A stretch of 64,000 nt of DNA. Source: Planosporangium spinosum (GTDB lineage: Bacteria; Actinomycetota; Actinomycetes; Mycobacteriales; Micromonosporaceae). The DNA is taken from assembly GCF_049999945.1 (NCBI RefSeq), contig NZ_JBLYUB010000001.1, forward strand, positions 248,001 through 312,000, written 5' to 3'. How positions within the stretch are numbered: position 1 is the stretch's first letter; each line of letters begins with the position of its first letter. Below the pieces are notes generated by a model. It did no database searches, had not been told where the DNA came from, and was given only the letters and a program-made list of their open reading frames with translations. Positions 33,969-42,680 of this stretch are shown piece after piece. The position numbers and the translations under genes were made by a program.

Positions 33969-35618
33969 GTGAAGGGCACTTCGCACCGGGAAGTGACGAC
34001 GGGGACGGCGCGACGCCGTCGTTTCCTGTCGGGGCCGCTCGCCGATCAACCGATCGGTCGCAAGCTGCTGCTGCTGGTCGCCGTGGGGTGCGCGGTCGCC
34101 GCCGTGGTGCTCGCCGTCGGCGTCGGCGGCCTGGGCCAGGTCAACCAGCGCGCCAGCGAGCTCTACGGCCGTAACCTGCAGCCCTCGGCCCACCTCGCGG
34201 CGATCAACTCCTCGGCCCTGAAGGTCCAGAACGACCTGGCCAACCTCGCCCTGTCCAACGGGCCGGTGGCCAGCAAGGCGTTCACCGACGACATCAAGGC
34301 GACCGACGCCCACCTCGACCAGGAGGTGGCCGCCTACCGGGCCACCATCACCACGGCGAAGCAGCGCCAACTGGTGGACCGGTTCGACGTGTGGTGGTCG
34401 GCCTACCGCAACGTCCGCGACCACCGCCTGATGCCGCTGATCGCCAGCGGCAACATCGCCGACTTCCAGCAGGCCTACCTGGGCGACGGCCAGATCATCA
34501 GCGACAACGCGATGGCCGCCCTGGCCGACCTGCAGGGCTACGAGCAGCACAGCGGCCAGCAGGCCGCCGCCTCGGCCGCCGCCTCGTACCGGACCGCCCG
34601 CACCGTGATGGTCGTCGCGCTGGTCGCCGGCCTGCTCGTCGCGCTCTTGCTGAGCCAGTACCTGGCCCGGACCATCACCCGCCCGCTGCACCGGGTACGC
34701 GGCGTGCTCGCCGCCGTCGCTGCCGGCGACCTGACCGCCGAGGTCTCGGTCGACTCGGGCGACGAGGTCGGCGAGATCGCCCGGACGCTCGCGGTGGCGA
34801 CCGCGAGTACCCGCGACGCGGTGCGCATGCTCGGCGACAACGCCGCCGCGCTCGCCACCGCGACCGAGGAGCTGACCGCGATCAGCCGCCAGATCGGCGA
34901 CAGCGCCGTCGACGCGAACCAGCGGGCCGAGCAGGTCGCGGTCGCGGCCGGGTCGGTGAGCACCCACGTGGCCACGGTCGCCGCGGGCGCCGAGCAGATG
35001 GGCAGCTCGATCGAGGAGATCTCGCGCAGCACCACCCAGGCCGCGCAGGTCGCCGCCGAGGCGGCCGCGACCGCGACCGCGGCCACGGCCACGGTCGGCA
35101 AGCTGGGCGAGTCGTCGGTCGAGATCGGCGAGGTCGTCAAGGTCATCACCTCGATCGCCGCGCAGACGAACCTGCTCGCGCTCAACGCCACCATCGAGGC
35201 GGCCCGCGCCGGCGAGGCCGGCAAGGGCTTCGCCGTCGTCGCGAGCGAGGTCAAGGACCTCGCGCAGGAGACCGCCCGGGCCACCGAGGACATCGGCCGG
35301 CGGGTGACGGCGATCCAGTCCGACACCGCCGAGGCCGTCCAGAGCATCGAGCGGATCAGCCAGGTGATCGCCCAGGTGAGCGAGCACCAGGGCACCATCG
35401 CCGCCGCGATCGAGGAGCAGGCGACGACGACCTCGGCGATGAGCCGCAGCGTCGCCGAGGCGGCCGAGGGTTCCGGTGTGATCGCCAGCACGGTCGGCGG
35501 GGTCGCCGGCGCGACCGAGGCGACCCAGGACGGCGTCGCGAGTACCGCCCACGCGGTCCAGGAACTGGCCCGGATGGCCGCCGAGATGCGCAGCGCGGTC
35601 TCCCGCTTCAGCTACTGA
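33969..35618 (+). CDS. Methyl-accepting chemotaxis protein
   Basis: 549-residue chemoreceptor. The first membrane helix is KLLLLVAVGCAVAAVVLAVGVGG (split by no charge, residues about 35-57). A four-helix periplasmic sensing domain follows to about 215, then the second helix TVMVVALVAGLLVALLLSQYL, a HAMP domain (to about 290) and a long coiled signalling domain. The hairpin tip EVVKVITSIAAQTNLLALNA and the following EAARAGEAGKGFAVVASEVK are the highly conserved CheA/CheW-contact region. GTG at 33969 follows GGGAGG. The gene lies 81 nt before an orphan sugar-binding lipoprotein. Confidence 0.93.
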   Translation: MKGTSHREVTTGTARRRRFLSGPLADQPIGRKLLLLVAVGCAVAAVVLAVGVGGLGQVNQRASELYGRNLQPSAHLAAINSSALKVQNDLANLALSNGPVASKAFTDDIKATDAHLDQEVAAYRATITTAKQRQLVDRFDVWWSAYRNVRDHRLMPLIASGNIADFQQAYLGDGQIISDNAMAALADLQGYEQHSGQQAAASAAASYRTARTVMVVALVAGLLVALLLSQYLARTITRPLHRVRGVLAAVAAGDLTAEVSVDSGDEVGEIARTLAVATASTRDAVRMLGDNAAALATATEELTAISRQIGDSAVDANQRAEQVAVAAGSVSTHVATVAAGAEQMGSSIEEISRSTTQAAQVAAEAAATATAATATVGKLGESSVEIGEVVKVITSIAAQTNLLALNATIEAARAGEAGKGFAVVASEVKDLAQETARATEDIGRRVTAIQSDTAEAVQSIERISQVIAQVSEHQGTIAAAIEEQATTTSAMSRSVAEAAEGSGVIASTVGGVAGATEATQDGVASTAHAVQELARMAAEMRSAVSRFSY

Positions 35619-35699
35619 CCGGCACACCACCGGGCGCCGTCGCCCACCCCGCGCCGTCAGTCCGCGCGGACCGATCGTGATTGATGAGAGCGAGTCGAG

Positions 35700-36785
35700 A
35701 TGAGCATGCGAACGATTGCCGGGCGCCTCGCCGGCCTGGGCCTGGCGTTGGCCACGCTCGCGGGCTGCGGCGCGACCACCACGCTCACCGCCGGGCACCA
35801 CGGCCCGGCCGCCGGCGGCCGGGTGGCGCTGCTGCTCCCCGAGGTGAAGGCGAGCCGGTACGAGGCGGCCGACCAGCCGTACTTCGCCCAGCGGCTCAAG
35901 GAGCTCTGCCCGGACTGCACGGTGGACTACCGCAACGCCGAACAGGACGCGGCCAAGCAGCTCGAGCAGGCCAAGGACGCGCTCGACAAGGGCGCCAAGG
36001 TACTCGTGCTGACCCCGGTCGACAGCGTGGCGGCCGGCGAGATCGTGTCCGCCGCCCGCAGCCGCCAGGTACCGGTCATCTCGTACGACCGGCTCGTGCT
36101 GAAGACGGCCGTGGACTACTACATCTCGTTCGACAACGCCAAGGTCGGCTCGCTGCAGGCGAAGGCGCTGCTGGACGCGCTCGGCCCGCGCGCCGGTGCC
36201 GGTGAGATCCTGTGGATCAACGGCTCGCCCACCGACAACAACGCCACCCTGTTCAAGCAGGGCGCCCACGCCGGGCTCGACGGCAAGGTACGCGTCGCCG
36301 CCGAGTCCGACACCGCCGACTGGAGCCCCGACAACGCCCGGGAATGGACCCAGCGGACCCTGCCCACGCTGCGCGGCCGCCAGATCGTCGGGGTGTACGC
36401 CGCCAACGACGGCACCGCGGGCGCGGCCATCGCGGCGATGCGCGCCGCCGGGCTGCCCGATGTGCCGGTCACCGGCCAGGACGCCGAGACGGCCGCCCTG
36501 CAACGGATCCTCGCCGGCCAGCAGTACATGACGGTGTACAAGGCGATCCGGCCGGAGGCGGAGAAGGCCGCCGAACTGGCCTACGACCTGCTGCGCGGGG
36601 TACGCCCGAAGGTGTCCGCCACCCTCGACAACGGAGCGGGTCAGGTGCCGTCGGTGCTCCTCGACCCGGTCGCCGTCACCCGGGACACGATCGCGTCGAC
36701 CGTGATCAAGGACGGGTTCGTCACCCCCGGCTCGCTGTGCGCGGGCGCCTACGCCGAGGCCTGCCGGGCGGCCGGCATCGGCTGA
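35700..36785 (+). CDS. Xylose/ribose-type sugar-binding lipoprotein (orphan)
   Basis: 361-residue periplasmic-binding protein of the CUT2 (XylF/RbsB-like) class. The signal peptide ends in a lipobox (LAGC, near residue 23). RVALLLPEVKASRYEAADQPYF opens the first lobe, KVLVLTPVDSVAAGEIVSAA follows, and the second lobe has IVGVYAANDGTAGAAIAAM with the conserved Asn-Asp. No permease or ATPase gene is adjacent, whereas a chemoreceptor is. Delivery of ligand information to that receptor is a reasonable inference, as for galactose- and ribose-binding proteins in enterobacteria. Confidence 0.88.
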   Translation: MSMRTIAGRLAGLGLALATLAGCGATTTLTAGHHGPAAGGRVALLLPEVKASRYEAADQPYFAQRLKELCPDCTVDYRNAEQDAAKQLEQAKDALDKGAKVLVLTPVDSVAAGEIVSAARSRQVPVISYDRLVLKTAVDYYISFDNAKVGSLQAKALLDALGPRAGAGEILWINGSPTDNNATLFKQGAHAGLDGKVRVAAESDTADWSPDNAREWTQRTLPTLRGRQIVGVYAANDGTAGAAIAAMRAAGLPDVPVTGQDAETAALQRILAGQQYMTVYKAIRPEAEKAAELAYDLLRGVRPKVSATLDNGAGQVPSVLLDPVAVTRDTIASTVIKDGFVTPGSLCAGAYAEACRAAGIG

Positions 36786-36986
36786 CGCGACGACGGGTAC
36801 GGGCATCGACTGACGCGACGGCGGGCGCTCCGGCGGCGCCCGGTCTGCACCTCGACGAGCTGGTCGCCTACGACGACCAGCCGGTCATGCAGCCGCGGGT
36901 CCCCGGACGGGCGTGAGCGGCATGCGACCCGATCCGACGTGCATCATCGACCGGTCACGGACCTGCGGCGGCGGACGACATCGCCG

Positions 36987-37754
36987 TCACACCGGTTCCG
37001 GCACCGGCACCTCGGGCAGCCCGGGCGAGCGGAAGCCCTGCCCGTCCTCGGTGACCACGGCCACCTGGTAGCCGGGCAGCGCGGCCAGCCAGCGCAGGCC
37101 GGCCATGCCCATGGCCACCCCGGCGGTGGCGTAGGCGTCGGCCACCGCCAGGTCCGGGCCGACCACGGTCACCGAGCGCAGTTCCCGGGCCGGCGAGCCG
37201 GTACGCGGGTCGACCACGTGGAACCCACGCTCGTACGTGCCGGAGGTGGCCACCGCGAGGTCGTTGCCGGCCACCACCAGGTACGCCCCGTCGCGCTGCC
37301 AGGGGTGGCGGATCGGGATCTGCCATTTCTCGCCGGGCGCCGGGCAGCCCCGGACCCGGACGTCGCCGCCGGCGTTGATGAGGTGGTTGGTGCTGCCGGC
37401 GGCGACCAGCCGCGCCGACGCGACCTCGGCGGCCCAGCCCTTGACGTAGCCGGACGGGTCGAGCGGCCCGGTGGCGTACACGTCGAAGTATCCGTCGGTG
37501 TCGCGCCACAGCTTCGCGCACGCGTCGAGGACCTCACGCAGGTCCGGCGAGCACTGCTCGGCGCGCAGCTCACCCCGGTGCAGCCGGCACACCTCGCTGT
37601 CGGGCTTGAACGTGCTGAACCGGCGGTCGACCTCCCGCATCCAGGCGAAGAAGTCGTCGGCGAGAGCGGCCAGGACGGCCTCGGGCAGCGGGTCGGCCAG
37701 GTCGATGGCGATCATCGTGCCCATCATGTCCTCGGCCCGGCGCAGTCCGCTCAT
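36987..37754 (-). CDS. apbE: FAD:protein FMN transferase
   Basis: 255-residue ApbE-type flavin transferase, which attaches FMN covalently to Ser/Thr of FMN-binding domains. Conserved blocks: MMGTMIAIDLAD at the start, FSTFKPDSEVCRLHRGE near 45, LDPSGYVKGWAAEVA (the flavin-binding GxVKG) near 108, LINAGGDVRVRG near 140, ATSGTYERGFHVVDPRTG near 180, and VADAYATAGVAMG with the Mg-binding Asp/Thr near 220. No signal peptide is evident. It ends an operon whose middle gene has its likely substrate domain. Confidence 0.93.
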   Translation of the reverse strand: MSGLRRAEDMMGTMIAIDLADPLPEAVLAALADDFFAWMREVDRRFSTFKPDSEVCRLHRGELRAEQCSPDLREVLDACAKLWRDTDGYFDVYATGPLDPSGYVKGWAAEVASARLVAAGSTNHLINAGGDVRVRGCPAPGEKWQIPIRHPWQRDGAYLVVAGNDLAVATSGTYERGFHVVDPRTGSPARELRSVTVVGPDLAVADAYATAGVAMGMAGLRWLAALPGYQVAVVTEDGQGFRSPGLPEVPVPEPV

Positions 37755-37771
37755 GTCGGCGTACGCCCCAC

Positions 37772-38386
37772 TCAGATCCCGGCCTTGGTCATCGCCGACT
37801 TGAGCGATGCCTGGTACGCGGCGCTGGTCAGGCTCGCACCCGAGTAGTGGATCTGGGACAGGCCGGTCTTGTAGTACTGCACGGCCATGGTGTTCAGCGC
37901 CGGGATCGCGCTGGTGTTCTTCGACCAGTTCGACTGGCTCAGCGTGCCCGACGCGGTGCTCACCGCGCCGCCGCAGACCTTGATGGTGACCGTGACCGCG
38001 CCGACGCCCGGCTTCGACACGGCGGTCGGGTCGCCGGTGGCGGTGGTGCACGTGGCCGCCGGCGGGGCGGCCGGCGTGGTCCGGCCCCCGGTCGCGCCGG
38101 CGGCGGTCGTCGTCCCCGCGGCCGGGGCACCTGCCTTCGCGCCGGCCGCCGAGCCGGTCCCGGCGGGGGCGGGCGCGGCACTGCCGGCGGGCGCGGCGCC
38201 GCCGGCCGGCGCACCGGCACCGCCGCCGTTGCCCGCGGGATCCGGTGCGCCGCTCGCCGGCGGCCCGGCCAGCCCGGAGGTGGCGGTGACGCCGGCACCG
38301 GAGGCCGGGGCGGTGCCGTACTTGGCACCGACGAGCAGCACGGTACCGGCCACGGTACCCACTAGCGCTGCGGTGGCTCTACGCAC
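37772..38386 (-). CDS. Membrane-anchored FMN-binding domain protein
   Basis: 204-residue protein with an N-terminal signal anchor (ATAALVGTVAGTVLLVG), an Ala/Gly/Pro-rich linker of about 85 residues, and a C-terminal FMN-binding domain. The site SGASLTSAAYQASL near residue 185 resembles the S-G-A-T-x-T-S motif that ApbE modifies. The GTG at 38386 has GGGAG 7 nt upstream, and the gene begins 14 nt after the oxidoreductase stop. It should display a covalent FMN outside the membrane and pass electrons to an extracellular acceptor. Confidence 0.88.
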   Translation of the reverse strand: MRRATAALVGTVAGTVLLVGAKYGTAPASGAGVTATSGLAGPPASGAPDPAGNGGGAGAPAGGAAPAGSAAPAPAGTGSAAGAKAGAPAAGTTTAAGATGGRTTPAAPPAATCTTATGDPTAVSKPGVGAVTVTIKVCGGAVSTASGTLSQSNWSKNTSAIPALNTMAVQYYKTGLSQIHYSGASLTSAAYQASLKSAMTKAGI

Positions 38387-38400
38387 GAATGTCTCCCGGG

Positions 38401-39936
38401 TCAGAATTCGAACGGATCGAGGTGGATCTGGCGCTTCGGTACCCGCAGGCGCCGCAGCACCGCGAGCGAGGTGGCGATGAGTCCGTCCGGCCCGCACAGG
38501 TACACGTCGCGGCGGCGCACGTCGGGTACCAGCTCGCGCAGGCCGGCGGGGGTGAACAGGTACCGCGGCCCGGGGTCGTCACGGGCGCCCAGGACGTACC
38601 AGACCTGTGCGCGCTTCTCGACCGCCAAGCTGTCGAGTTCGTCCCGGAACACCAGGTCGTCGGCGGTGCTGGCACGGTACAGCACGACCGTGCCGGCGGG
38701 CAGGTCCTCCAGCAGCGCCCGGATCGGCGCGATGCCGCTGCCGCCGGCGATGAGCAGCGCGCCCGGCCGGACCCGGCGGTCGGCGGTGAACGCCCCCGAC
38801 GGCCCCTCGGCGTAGACCCGGTCGCCCGGTTTCAGGTTTCGCAGGCCGCGGGTGTGGTCGCCGACGACCTTGACCGTCAGGCGCAGCCACTCGCTGTTCG
38901 GGGCCGCCGACAGCGAGAACGGATGGGCCTGCCACCAGTTGCCCCGGGTCAGGAAGCGCCACCGGAAGTACTGGCCGGCCCGGGCCTCCAGTCGGTCCAG
39001 GTGCCGGCCGCCGACGTAGATCGACACCATGTCCGGCGCCTCGTCGACCACGGCCACCACCCGGAAGTGGTGCCGCAGGTTCAGCCACAGCGGCTCCAGC
39101 ACCCGACCCCAGACCAGGCAGGCGACCACGAACACGTACAGGCTGGTCCAGTACCACCGGGCGAAGCCGCCACGCAGCAGGTCGGCGCCGACGGCGAACT
39201 GGTGGCCGTAGCCGAGCAGCAGCACCAGATAACTGGTCAGGTGCAGGAAGTACCAGAGTTCGTAGGGCAGCAGCCGGCGGACCGCGCGGATCGCCAGAAC
39301 CCCGATCGCCACCAGGATGCCGGTGGCGACGAAGGCGCTGATCATGTCCTCGTACGTGGTGAGCATCGTCCACGTCTCGTGCGTCGCGGCGACGTCCGCC
39401 GCCGCGGCGTACCCGAAGATCGTGAACACCGCGTGCGCGGGTATCAGGACGACCAGGAAGCCGCCCAGCGAGCGGTGCCAGATCAGCAGGCCGTGCGCGC
39501 CGAACCACTGCTCCAGCCAGGCCACCCGGCTCATCATCAGGACCTGGGCCAGCAGGACGTACCCGCCGACCATCCCGGTGATCTGACCGGCCGCGATCAG
39601 CACCGGGCCGGTACCGCTGATCGAGTGCGCGGGGTTGTTCAGCCACCACACCTCGACGCTGGCGGCCAGCCCGAACCAGAACAGGATCGTCAGGAGCAGG
39701 CGGTTGCCGGTGTCGGTCCGGCCGTGAGCGGCGGCGTGCCCGGCCGGTTGCCGGTGCGGTTCGTAGGAGGCCGACCCTCCGGGCGGGGCCTCCGCTTCGC
39801 GCAGCCACCACTCCGGGTCGTACGGCGGTTGTTCCGCGGCCGGGCCGGGAGCAGGCCCCCACTCGTCGCTGTCCAGCCCGAACCGGGTCGTGTCCGGCCG
39901 CCGTTGCGCAGCCGTGACGCCGCCCTGTTGTTCCAC
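38401..39936 (-). CDS. Ferric-reductase-like transmembrane oxidoreductase
   Basis: 511-residue protein with a cytoplasmic Pro-rich leader (1-75), about six membrane helices with paired histidines (IWHRSLGG, PAHAVF, FLHLTSYL and GYGHQF) expected to bind haem, then a ferredoxin-NADP-reductase module. HPFSLSAAP is the FAD-binding R/H-x-x-S motif variant, GALLIAGGSGIAPIRALL binds NAD(P)H, and DVYLCGPDGL lies near the end. It would move electrons from NAD(P)H across the membrane to the downstream flavoprotein. It starts the three-gene operon. Confidence 0.9.
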   Translation of the reverse strand: MEQQGGVTAAQRRPDTTRFGLDSDEWGPAPGPAAEQPPYDPEWWLREAEAPPGGSASYEPHRQPAGHAAAHGRTDTGNRLLLTILFWFGLAASVEVWWLNNPAHSISGTGPVLIAAGQITGMVGGYVLLAQVLMMSRVAWLEQWFGAHGLLIWHRSLGGFLVVLIPAHAVFTIFGYAAAADVAATHETWTMLTTYEDMISAFVATGILVAIGVLAIRAVRRLLPYELWYFLHLTSYLVLLLGYGHQFAVGADLLRGGFARWYWTSLYVFVVACLVWGRVLEPLWLNLRHHFRVVAVVDEAPDMVSIYVGGRHLDRLEARAGQYFRWRFLTRGNWWQAHPFSLSAAPNSEWLRLTVKVVGDHTRGLRNLKPGDRVYAEGPSGAFTADRRVRPGALLIAGGSGIAPIRALLEDLPAGTVVLYRASTADDLVFRDELDSLAVEKRAQVWYVLGARDDPGPRYLFTPAGLRELVPDVRRRDVYLCGPDGLIATSLAVLRRLRVPKRQIHLDPFEF

Positions 39937-40457
39937 GGGAAGGTTGATACCACCCCGTCAGGCCAGCCTGCCATGACCGGACGGCTGTTTAAGCAAGACT
40001 TAGCCCTGGCTTTAAGGACGCCAGCGGTTCCCGTTCGACGGAGGGCGGCGACTCGCCCGTGGCCGGCGTCACCGGCCCGGCACACCAGGCAGTCGTCGTC
40101 GGCCATCCGGCGGGTGTCCCGGCCCCGCTGTCTCCGGCGCACGACCGGTGCCATCCGGTGCCATCCGATGCCATCCGGTCCCGTGATCACATTCTGTCCG
40201 ATCCGTCGATCACGGCAAAGGCGGCCATTTCCCCAGCGTCGGGGTACCCTGCCGGGCTTTACTCATTAGGCTTGGCTTTGCTCATTCGGCTTGGATGCGC
40301 CGCTCTCGTGGTGACCCCACCGTAGCGTCGCGGATACATTTAGCCATGCTAAATTCTTTTGATGCTGGCGGGACCCTCAGACCGCGGCACTCCCGGGGCC
40401 CCCGGACGACTCCCCGGACCGCCAGCTCCCCGGTCGGAGTGATCCCTGGGAGGTGTG
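39937..40457. repeat. Repeat-rich 520-nt intergenic region upstream of the cfa-like gene
   Basis: No gene is supported here. Direct and inverted repeats are dense. CCGGTGCCAT occurs three times in tandem (40145-40174, third copy one mismatch). CCGTGATC/GATCACGG is an 8-bp inverted repeat (40181-40188 and 40208-40215). A 19-bp unit GGCTTTACTCATTAGGCTT is directly repeated with two mismatches (40255-40273 and 40274-40292). A perfect AT-rich palindrome lies at 40338-40354. The AT-rich part from about 40240 to 40370 is the probable promoter zone for the methyltransferase. Confidence 0.7.
40338..40354. promoter_or_regulatory. Perfect palindrome ATTTAGC-CAT-GCTAAAT
   Basis: Seven-base perfect arms around a 3-bp centre, in an AT-rich spot 104 nt upstream of the cfa-like start. 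It has the size of a MarR- or TetR-type operator. It is unlike the IdeR consensus, which needs GGT/ACC in the arms. Confidence 0.55.
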
Positions 40458-41756
40458 ATGGCGAACGACTCCACCGCGGGACGCCTCAGCGCCCTGCTCG
40501 AACGCATGCTGCAGGTGCCGGTTCCGTTACGGATCCGCGCCTGGGACGGCTCCGAGGCCGGCCCGGCCGACGCGCCGGTACTGAAGATCCGGCAGCGCCG
40601 TGCGCTGCGCCGACTGGTGTGGCAGCCCAACGAACTCGGCCTGGCCCGGGCGTACGTGGCTGGCGAGATGGACCTGGACGGCGACCTGTACGACGCGCTC
40701 CACCGCCTGTCCGGCCTGCTGTGGCCCGGCACCGGCCCGGGGACCGGACCGGTCCGCGCCGTCGCCGGCGACCTGCTGCGGCTGGGCGCGATCGGCCCGC
40801 AGCCGCGACCGCCCGCCGAGGAGATCCTCATGCACGGCGGCCGGCACAGCCTGCGCCGCGACGCCCGTGCGATCAGCCACCACTATGACGTGGGTAACGA
40901 CTTCTACCGCATCGTGCTCGGCGAGTCCATGGTCTACTCCTGCGCGTACTGGACCAGCGACGACCCGGCGTACGGCCTGGCCGACGCCCAGCGCGACAAG
41001 CTGGACCTCATCTGCCGCAAGCTCGCCCTGCGCCCCGGCATGCGCCTGCTCGACGTGGGCTGCGGCTGGGGCAGTCTGGCGCTGCACGCCGCCCGTGACT
41101 ACGGCGTCACGGCGCTGGGCGTGACGCTGTCGCAGGAGCAGGCCGATTACGCGCGCAAGCGCATCGCCGAGGCGGGCCTGAGCGACCAGGTGGAGATCCG
41201 CCTCCAGGACTACCGGACCCTCGACGACGGCACGTTCGACGCGATCTCCAGCGTCGGCATGGCCGAACACGTCGGCATCGCTCCCTACCGCGACTACGCC
41301 CGGATCCTCCACCGGCACCTGCGCCCCGGCGGCCGGCTGCTCAACCACCAGATCGCGGCCCTGCACCCCGAGCCGCCGACCAAGCCGCCACTGCTGGGCC
41401 GCCGCTCCCGGACATTCATCGACGCGTACGTCTTCCCCGACGGCGAGCTCGCACCGCTCGGCACGACGGTCTCCCTGCTGGAGGAGGTGGGGTTCGAGGT
41501 CCGCGACGTGGAGGCGCTACGCGAGCACTACGCCCGGACCCTGCGGGCCTGGGTGGCCAACCTCGAAGCCGACTGGGACACCGCGACCAGGCTCACCACA
41601 CCCGGCCGGGCCCGGGTCTGGCGCCTCTACATGGCCGCCTCCGCGCTGGCGTTCGAGACCGCGCACCTGGGAGTCAACCAGATCCTCGCGGTCAAGGCCC
41701 ACCACGACGGGCGCAGCGACGTCCCGCCGACCCGCGACTGGATCACCCGCCCCTGA
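40458..41756 (+). CDS. Cyclopropane-fatty-acyl-phospholipid-synthase-type methyltransferase
   Basis: 432-residue SAM enzyme of the CFA synthase family, which methylenates or methylates unsaturated acyl chains. The N-terminal SCP2-like lipid-binding region (to about 125) includes LGLARAYVAGEMDLDGDLYD. The catalytic domain starts ISHHYDVGNDFYRIVLGESM, with LLDVGCGWGSLALHAARD as the SAM motif. SSVGMAEHVG near 260 carries the bicarbonate/active-site Glu-His, and YVFPDGELAPLG near 315 is a family signature. The ATG at 40458 follows GGGAGG by 4 nt. No partner gene lies in the same transcript. Confidence 0.92.
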   Translation: MANDSTAGRLSALLERMLQVPVPLRIRAWDGSEAGPADAPVLKIRQRRALRRLVWQPNELGLARAYVAGEMDLDGDLYDALHRLSGLLWPGTGPGTGPVRAVAGDLLRLGAIGPQPRPPAEEILMHGGRHSLRRDARAISHHYDVGNDFYRIVLGESMVYSCAYWTSDDPAYGLADAQRDKLDLICRKLALRPGMRLLDVGCGWGSLALHAARDYGVTALGVTLSQEQADYARKRIAEAGLSDQVEIRLQDYRTLDDGTFDAISSVGMAEHVGIAPYRDYARILHRHLRPGGRLLNHQIAALHPEPPTKPPLLGRRSRTFIDAYVFPDGELAPLGTTVSLLEEVGFEVRDVEALREHYARTLRAWVANLEADWDTATRLTTPGRARVWRLYMAASALAFETAHLGVNQILAVKAHHDGRSDVPPTRDWITRP

Positions 41757-41775
41757 CGCGATGGCCCACCGGCCG

Positions 41776-42468
41776 TCACTCCTCGATCGCGCCACCGACG
41801 CGCCGCAGGTGCCGGCGGAACGTGTACGACGGGTCGTCGGCGCGCCGGGCCAGGTAGTCGGCGAACTCCGTCTGCTGGCGCAGCGTCCGCCCGGACCGGA
41901 TCCGATCGGCCTGCGCGCGCTCGGTCTGCCGGATCCGGTGCGCCGCCGCCAGTACCTCCTCGGCGCGCATGGCGGCGACGAACAGCACGCCGTCGTCGTC
42001 ACCGAAGACGAGGTCGTCCGCGCCGACCAGGTGCGGGCCGAACCGTGCCGTCGTCAACGCCTCGGGCTCGCGCGCGTCCAGCCGGACCGGGCCGGGCGGG
42101 TAGCTGCCGTAGCTGAACACCGGAAGGCCGATCTCGACCAGTTCCGAGGTGTCCCGGTGCAGGCCCCACACCACCAGGCCGGTCACCCCGGCCGCCCGGG
42201 CCTCCAGCACCGCGAGGTCACCGACGCACGCCTCGTCGGTACGCCCGCCGTTGTCGATGACCAGCACGTCCCCGGGCGCGGCCCGGCCGTACGCCTCCAG
42301 GAACACGTCCACGCTGCCGTAGTGGCGCACCGGCAGCGCCCGCCCGGCGATCCGGTGCCCGGCGACGATCGCGCGGACGCCGGGCGGCGCGGCACGCAGC
42401 GGCACGTCGCATCGCAGGCAGGCATCGGCGATCAGCGGTGTGGACAGGTCGGCGAAAGCCTCCAGCAT
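41776..42468 (-). CDS. RraA-like family protein (HMG/CHA-aldolase type)
   Basis: 230-residue protein of the RraA/4-hydroxy-4-methyl-2-oxoglutarate aldolase fold. LSTPLIADACLRCD is the N-terminal signature. PGDVLVIDNGGRTDEACVGDLAVLEARAAGVTGLVVWGLHRDTSEL carries the G-x-x-(x)-D-(x)6-G core and the Arg/Asp pair of the metal-aldolase active site (IDNGG...GLHRD). Members cleave 4-carboxy-4-hydroxy-2-oxoadipate or bind RNase E; actinobacterial ones are often aldolase-like. The ATG at 42468 is supported by GGGGAG 7 nt upstream. Confidence 0.85.
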   Translation of the reverse strand: MLEAFADLSTPLIADACLRCDVPLRAAPPGVRAIVAGHRIAGRALPVRHYGSVDVFLEAYGRAAPGDVLVIDNGGRTDEACVGDLAVLEARAAGVTGLVVWGLHRDTSELVEIGLPVFSYGSYPPGPVRLDAREPEALTTARFGPHLVGADDLVFGDDDGVLFVAAMRAEEVLAAAHRIRQTERAQADRIRSGRTLRQQTEFADYLARRADDPSYTFRRHLRRVGGAIEE

Positions 42469-42622
42469 GGCGTTCTCCCCGGCTCGGTCGGCGCTGCCGT
42501 CACCGTCACCCGTCGACCGCGTGCGGCAACGGCGGGTGGGCGGTGCGGTGATCGTATCGACGATCGGCCCGCCGCGTCGGCGACGCAAGGGGCCGCCGAT
42601 GTCCACCTCCGTTCAATCTCGC

Positions 42623-42680
42623 ATCCCGAGTCGGGATTCTGACATTCGTTGACGCCAATGGCGTCGCTACTTTTTGCTCA
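42623..42680 (+). promoter_or_regulatory. Two palindromes and probable leaderless promoter of the Crp/Fnr gene
   Basis: ATCCCGA-G-TCGGGAT (42623-42637) and GACGCC-AAT-GGCGTC (42651-42665) are both perfect inverted repeats. No ribosome-binding site precedes the ATG at 42680. TACTTT at 42668-42673 fits a -10 element placed exactly so that transcription would begin at that A, giving a leaderless mRNA. The second palindrome covers the -35/-10 spacer, as expected for autorepression. TTGACG at 42649 is a possible but closely spaced -35. A further dyad, GATCGT...ACGATC at 42550-42565, lies towards the RraA gene. Confidence 0.5.

Noticed and set aside
36796..36916. Peptide ELVAYDDQPVM resembling part of pncB (KLVAYDGRPVM)
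   Set aside because: About 20 residues only, with no further pncB sequence on either side; could be a scrap of a duplicated gene but cannot be distinguished from chance.
40145..40174. Threefold 10-bp repeat considered as a CRISPR fragment
   Set aside because: Units are directly adjacent with no spacers and only 10 bp long; no cas genes nearby.
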